From Byssovorax sp. (GTDB lineage: Bacteria > Myxococcota_A > Polyangia > Polyangiales > Polyangiaceae), in NCBI GenBank assembly GCA_025362495.1, contig JANYGI010000151.1:62001-126000 (forward strand): DNA of 64,000 nucleotides. The letters are read 5' to 3'. The notes beneath the pieces are model-generated. The model searched no databases and was not told the origin of the DNA. It saw only the letters and a program-made list of their open reading frames with translations. Positions within the stretch are counted from its first letter, which is position 1, and each line of letters begins with the position of its first letter. Positions 60,494 to 64,000 of the stretch are shown piece after piece. The translations under genes were made by a program, and so were the position numbers.

Positions 60494-61294
60494 GTGAGTT
60501 TGCGCCGCTCCCTGTCCGCCGCCCTCGGCCTCGCCTTCGCCGTCTGGCTCCCGGCCCGTGCCCTGGCGCAGGCGCAGCCGGCCCCCTTCACGCTGATCGA
60601 CGACGAAGCCGACATCGGGAAGGATCACCCCGCCGCGCCCGACACGCGCACCGGCCACATCTACCTGCAGCCACGCCTCAGCGTCGTCGCGCCCGCGGGC
60701 AAGCTCGCCTCCGCGCCGGACACGTCGCCCAACGCCGGCACGCCGACCTCGCAGCTCGCGGGCACCGGCGCGGGCTTCGGCGCCACGCTCGGCGTCGGCA
60801 TCACGCGCCACACAGTGATCGAAGCCGCGGCGCAGTACACGAGCTTCGGCGCCCCCACCGCCTGCAACGACTGCAAGGGCTCGGGCATCGATCTCGGCCT
60901 CGGCTTCAGCTACCACCTGGCCCAGGGCGTGGCGATCGATCCGTGGATCTCGTACGGCATGGGCCTCCGCTTCGCGACGTTCCACGCGCAGCCCTCGTCC
61001 ACGACCGGCGGGCCCACGGGCCTCCCCTCGGTCGATCAAGCGTTTCGCGGCTTCGACTTCGCGCGGATCGCGCTCGGCGCGGACTTCTATCCCGTCCCGA
61101 TCCTCGGCATCGGGCCGTTCTTCGAGGCCGACGTGGGCTCCGCGTTCTCGCGCGCCAACCCGTCGCACGCCGACCCGGCGCTCGGGCCCGCCGTGTACGG
61201 CTTCTTCCAGGTCGGGCTGCGCATCGCGTTCGATCCGTTCCAGCGCGCCCGTGCTCCTCGCGCGGCCGAGCCGAAGGCCTCCGCGCACCGCTGA
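60494..61294 (+). CDS. Outer-membrane beta-barrel-like protein
   Basis: 266 residues from GTG 60494. Signal peptide ends at ARALAQ. Segments alternate polar and hydrophobic residues with Tyr/Phe girdles: HIYLQPRLSVVAPAG, FGATLGVGITRHTVIEAAAQY, DLGLGFSYHLAQGVAIDPWISYG, LGADFYPVPILGIGPFFEADVG, YGFFQVGLRIAFD. About eight strands suggest an OmpA-like barrel. Two Cys (ACNDCKG) sit in a loop. No recognised family. Divergent from the sigma54 activator, which may regulate it. Confidence 0.68.
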   Translation: MSLRRSLSAALGLAFAVWLPARALAQAQPAPFTLIDDEADIGKDHPAAPDTRTGHIYLQPRLSVVAPAGKLASAPDTSPNAGTPTSQLAGTGAGFGATLGVGITRHTVIEAAAQYTSFGAPTACNDCKGSGIDLGLGFSYHLAQGVAIDPWISYGMGLRFATFHAQPSSTTGGPTGLPSVDQAFRGFDFARIALGADFYPVPILGIGPFFEADVGSAFSRANPSHADPALGPAVYGFFQVGLRIAFDPFQRARAPRAAEPKASAHR

Positions 61295-61334
61295 ATCACG
61301 CCTCACAAAGCGATCGATTCGATCACCACCACAA

Positions 61335-61366
61335 TCACCCCAGGATTCTGACCGTCCTGGGGGTGA
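61335..61366 (+). terminator. Hairpin TCACCCCAGGA/TCCTGGGGGTGA
   Basis: Arms 61335-61345 and 61355-61366 pair with one bulged G around 9 bases. It stands 40 bases past the previous stop and 24 bases before the next start. Likely a terminator; an operator role is possible because of its symmetry. Confidence 0.5.
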
Positions 61367-61389
61367 CCCCCGGTATACTCCCGCGTCGC

Positions 61390-62577
61390 ATGTCCGAGCC
61401 GCCTCCCCGCGCGTCCTGCCCGATTCGACCGCTCGCCGCGGGCCTCACCGACGTGGGCCGTCAACGCAAGCACAACGAAGACACGGTGCTCATCCGACCC
61501 GAGCTCGGCCTCTTCGCCGTGGCCGACGGCATGGGCGGCCACAACGCCGGCGACGTCGCGAGCAAGCTCGCCGCCACGTCGCTCGGCAATTTCTTCGAGG
61601 CGACCCACGCCGCGACGGGCGTCGCCCCGGTGGACTTGCCGGAGGACTACGACGATCTCGCGCCGGCCGCGCGCCGGCTCGCCGCGGGCGTTCGCAAGGC
61701 CAACCACGACGTCTTCACGATCTCGAGCACCTACCAGCAGCACCACGGGATGGGCTCGACGATGGTGGCCATCCACCTCCGCGCGACGGGCGAGATCCAC
61801 ATCGGCCACGTGGGCGACAGCCGCGCGTACCGCATCCGCGACGGCGAGATCGTCCAGCTCACGCGCGATCACTCGCTCATCAACGACGCCCTCGAGATGA
61901 AGCCCGACCTCCTGCCCGAGGAGATCGCGCGCCTCCCGAAGAACATCATCACGCGCGCCCTCGGCATGAAGGACGCGGTCAAGGTCGACATCCGCTCCGA
62001 GCGCGCCGAGCCGGGCGACGTGTACATGCTCTGCTCCGACGGCCTCACGGGCATGGTCCCCGACCAGCAAATCCTCGAGGTCGTGGGCCTGACCGACGAT
62101 CCACAGGAGGCGTGCGAGCTCTTGATCGCCGAGGCCAACGACGCGGGCGGCACCGACAACATCTCGGCGCTGATCATCCGCATCGAGGACGCCACGCCCG
62201 CCGCCGAGGCCGACCACGGCGAGATCGAATCGCACGAGGCGTCGGATGCTTCGCTGGCCTCGTTCGGCCTCGCCGACACCGGCGAGCTCGATCGCGTTGA
62301 CGACGCTGACGACGCTGATGATGCCGACGACGTTGACGGCGTTGACGACGACGGCAAAGCCCCGGCGCGCCTCAGCGATCCCCTCGTCGACGGCAGCGTG
62401 ACCCCGGCGCTGGCCGCGGCGCTGGCGGCGGGCGCCGAGGTCGACCTCGATCTCCGCGGGCCGTGGCGCTCGAAGCCGGCGCGCATCGCGGGCTGCTCGC
62501 GCTGCGGCCACGAGCTCTTCGTCGGCAATGTGTTCTGCGTCGAGTGCGGCACGCGGGTCGAGTCGGCCGACGCCTGA
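61390..62577 (+). CDS. PP2C protein phosphatase with C-terminal zinc ribbon
   Basis: 395 residues from ATG 61390. The PP2C fold is complete: TDVGRQRKHNEDTVLI, VADGMGGHNAGDVAS, GMGSTMVAI, IGHVGDSRAYRIRDGEI, LCSDGLTGMV and GGTDNISALI, so it should dephosphorylate Ser/Thr sites set by Hanks-type kinases. A long acidic tail (about 250-340) includes DDADDADDADDV, and the end is a zinc ribbon CSRCGHELFVGNVFCVECG (four Cys). The ribbon may bind partners or ribosomes. Its stop overlaps the next start by one base, so both are co-translated. Confidence 0.92.
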   Translation: MSEPPPRASCPIRPLAAGLTDVGRQRKHNEDTVLIRPELGLFAVADGMGGHNAGDVASKLAATSLGNFFEATHAATGVAPVDLPEDYDDLAPAARRLAAGVRKANHDVFTISSTYQQHHGMGSTMVAIHLRATGEIHIGHVGDSRAYRIRDGEIVQLTRDHSLINDALEMKPDLLPEEIARLPKNIITRALGMKDAVKVDIRSERAEPGDVYMLCSDGLTGMVPDQQILEVVGLTDDPQEACELLIAEANDAGGTDNISALIIRIEDATPAAEADHGEIESHEASDASLASFGLADTGELDRVDDADDADDADDVDGVDDDGKAPARLSDPLVDGSVTPALAAALAAGAEVDLDLRGPWRSKPARIAGCSRCGHELFVGNVFCVECGTRVESADA

Positions 62578-64000
62578 TGCCGACCGCGGCGAAGGCGAGA
62601 CCGAGGGCGCGCTCGCTCGCAGCCATCATCGCGGCGGCCGCCGTCGTCGCGATGGCGACCGTCGGGCACTCGCTCGGCCTTTACCTGCCGTCGTTCAACA
62701 CGCCGCACACCGCGCTCGAGGGCGTACCGCACCCGAAGACGGAGCTGCCGGCGACGCCGGGCCTCACGCGGCGCCTCGCCGTGGTGATGGTCGATGGCCT
62801 CGATTTCGAGGCCGCGCGCGCCCTGCCGGCGTTCGCGCCGCTTCGCCGCGCCGGCGTCCTCCGCCCGCTGCGCGCCGCGTTCCCCACGTACACCTCGCCG
62901 GCGATCGTCTCGATGGTCACCGGGCAGTCGCCGCGCGAGAGCGGGATCCGCCTCAACGGGAGCATCGATCACGGCCCGCGCGGCGTCGATCGCGTCACGA
63001 CCGAGGCCGGCCTCGCGGGCGTGGCGGTGGAGCTCTGGTCCCGAGAATACAAGCCTTTCGTCGAGCTCATCGATCCGCCCGAGAGCGCCGTGGTCCGCTC
63101 CGGGCGCGTCGACTTTCTCGCCAGCGTGATCGCCGCGCGCACCCCGCTCGCGGAGCGCTTGCCGCCGCTCGACGGGCGCTCGCCGTCGCGCGCGCTCACG
63201 CTCGTGTACGTCGGCGAGGTCGACGAGGTCGCGCACCGGCACGGCACGCGATCGCCCGAGTACCGCGACGCCGCGGCGCTCGCGGGCGCGCTCGTCGATC
63301 GCTACGCGGCCACGCTCGACTTCGATCAGGACACGCTGATCGTCCTCAGCGATCACGGCCACTGCCCCGCGGGCGGGCACGGCGGGATCGAGCCCGAGAC
63401 CGAGAGCGCGTTCCTGCTCGCGCGCGGCCCTCTCCTGCGGCAAGGCGTGGAGATCGACGAGCGGCCGATGGGCGACGTGGCCTCGACGATCGCGGTGCTC
63501 GCGGGCGTGCCGGTGCCGACCATGAACCTCGGGCGGCCGATGCTCGATCTGCTCGCGCTCGGCGATCGCGAGACGTCGCTCCTGCTGGCGGCGCCCTTCG
63601 ATCAGACCTCGCGCCTGCTGTGTCGCATCGCCCCGGCGACGGAGGCCGAGCGCTGCGCGGTGATCGATCCGCTCGTGCTGCGCCTGCGCCAGGCCGATCC
63701 GACGGCGTGGCCCGAGGCCGACGCGCTCCACGACGCGCTCACCGACGCCCGCTCGCGGCAGGTGACGCTCACGTCCGACGACGACGCGCGACGACGCCTC
63801 GGGATCGCGGCGGCAGGGATCGCCGTCGTCGCGGCAGCGACATGGATCGCCTTGCGAAAGCGAAGGATCGGCGCGACGGGGCTCGCCGATCCAGCCTCGT
63901 GGGCGCTCCCGGTGATCCACCTCGGCGTGTACGCGGGCGCGCTCGCGGCCTTCGGCTACCGGATCACCTTCAGCACCATGAAGCCCGGGCCGAGCTTCGG
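62577..64000 (+). CDS. Alkaline-phosphatase-superfamily membrane protein, 5' part
   Basis: 474 codons are visible before the window ends. After a signal anchor (SLAAIIAAAAVVAMATVGH) come VVMVDGLDFEAARAL (metal Asp), FPTYTSPAIVSMVTGQSP (likely nucleophile Thr in FPTYTSP), YVGEVDEVAHRHG and SDHGHCPAGGHGG (metal Asp/His). This is the type I phosphodiesterase / PIG-N-like pattern. From about residue 390 a hydrophobic helix (LGIAAAGIAVVAAATWIAL) starts a membrane part that continues beyond the end. It may act on lipid-linked phosphates. TGATG overlap with the PP2C gene suggests joint expression. Confidence 0.85.
   Translation, partial: MPTAAKARPRARSLAAIIAAAAVVAMATVGHSLGLYLPSFNTPHTALEGVPHPKTELPATPGLTRRLAVVMVDGLDFEAARALPAFAPLRRAGVLRPLRAAFPTYTSPAIVSMVTGQSPRESGIRLNGSIDHGPRGVDRVTTEAGLAGVAVELWSREYKPFVELIDPPESAVVRSGRVDFLASVIAARTPLAERLPPLDGRSPSRALTLVYVGEVDEVAHRHGTRSPEYRDAAALAGALVDRYAATLDFDQDTLIVLSDHGHCPAGGHGGIEPETESAFLLARGPLLRQGVEIDERPMGDVASTIAVLAGVPVPTMNLGRPMLDLLALGDRETSLLLAAPFDQTSRLLCRIAPATEAERCAVIDPLVLRLRQADPTAWPEADALHDALTDARSRQVTLTSDDDARRRLGIAAAGIAVVAAATWIALRKRRIGATGLADPASWALPVIHLGVYAGALAAFGYRITFSTMKPGPSF

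Overview
The window is a G+C-rich (visibly about two-thirds or more) bacterial chromosome segment. It looks like a deltaproteobacterial or Myxococcota genome, probably from the Polyangiales (Sorangium/Polyangium relatives). That placement is inferred from gene style: several Ser/Thr protein kinases and a PP2C phosphatase, many lipoproteins with Gly/Ser/Thr-rich spacers, a histone H1-like Lys/Ala protein, sulfatase-modifying-factor-like (SUMF1) secreted proteins, and an ECF sigma/FecR-like set. Coding density is high and overlapping start/stop codons are common. I saw no transposase, integrase, rRNA or CRISPR array, so this reads as chromosomal backbone with lineage-specific genes.

Layout. 1-2885: tail of a Cys-rich secreted protein, then a two-gene osmoprotectant ABC importer whose binding protein and permease are fused. 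2961-3563: orphan membrane protein. 3677-8195: cyanophycin operon (cyanophycinase, cyanophycin synthetase, isoaspartyl peptidase), covering polymer synthesis and breakdown to free amino acids. 8185-10336: a PhoB/PhoR-type two-component pair on the minus strand. 10691-16394: secreted or lipidated proteins, namely an EXORDIUM-like protein with beta-trefoil-like repeats, a GH8 glycosidase and a propeller-like lipoprotein. 16480-19408: an ECF sigma / FecR-like / envelope protein operon. 19473-24454: an OPA-type transporter, a CrtI-like oxidoreductase, a class I glutamine amidotransferase and a lamin-tail lipoprotein. 24541-35357: MurJ, two Ser/Thr kinases, tRNA(CAU), a zinc-ribbon coiled-coil protein, PrkA, TatD and a TonB-like protein.

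35407-47029: a second tRNA(CAU) with its promoter and tandem palindromes, a histone H1-like protein, an L,D-transpeptidase homologue that has lost its catalytic Cys, a dual-specificity phosphatase, a probably frameshifted zinc-ribbon membrane gene, two tandem SUMF1 paralogues, UvrA, a DksA/TraR protein, a Nudix hydrolase and an HTH-receiver fusion. 47099-56147: a lipoprotein cytochrome c, an ice-binding (DUF3494) lipoprotein, a frameshifted ppnP, a STAS-like protein, a membrane protein, a pentaheme cytochrome with a partner lipoprotein, an AMIN/Amidase_3 cell-wall amidase and a YbjN-like protein. 56316-64000: a Pro/Ala-rich membrane protein, a PEGA-domain protein, an FHA-sigma54 activator, an envelope protein, a zinc-ribbon PP2C phosphatase and the start of an alkaline-phosphatase-superfamily membrane protein cut by the window end.

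No single locus is an unmistakable new system. The best candidates for a second look are the EXORDIUM/beta-trefoil fusion, the Cys-less L,D-transpeptidase, the HTH-receiver/Nudix pair, the SUMF1 tandem, the complete cyanophycin operon, and two genes (ppnP and 39078-39525) that each look broken by one base. Motif and family calls come from reading translated sequence by eye; no database search was run.
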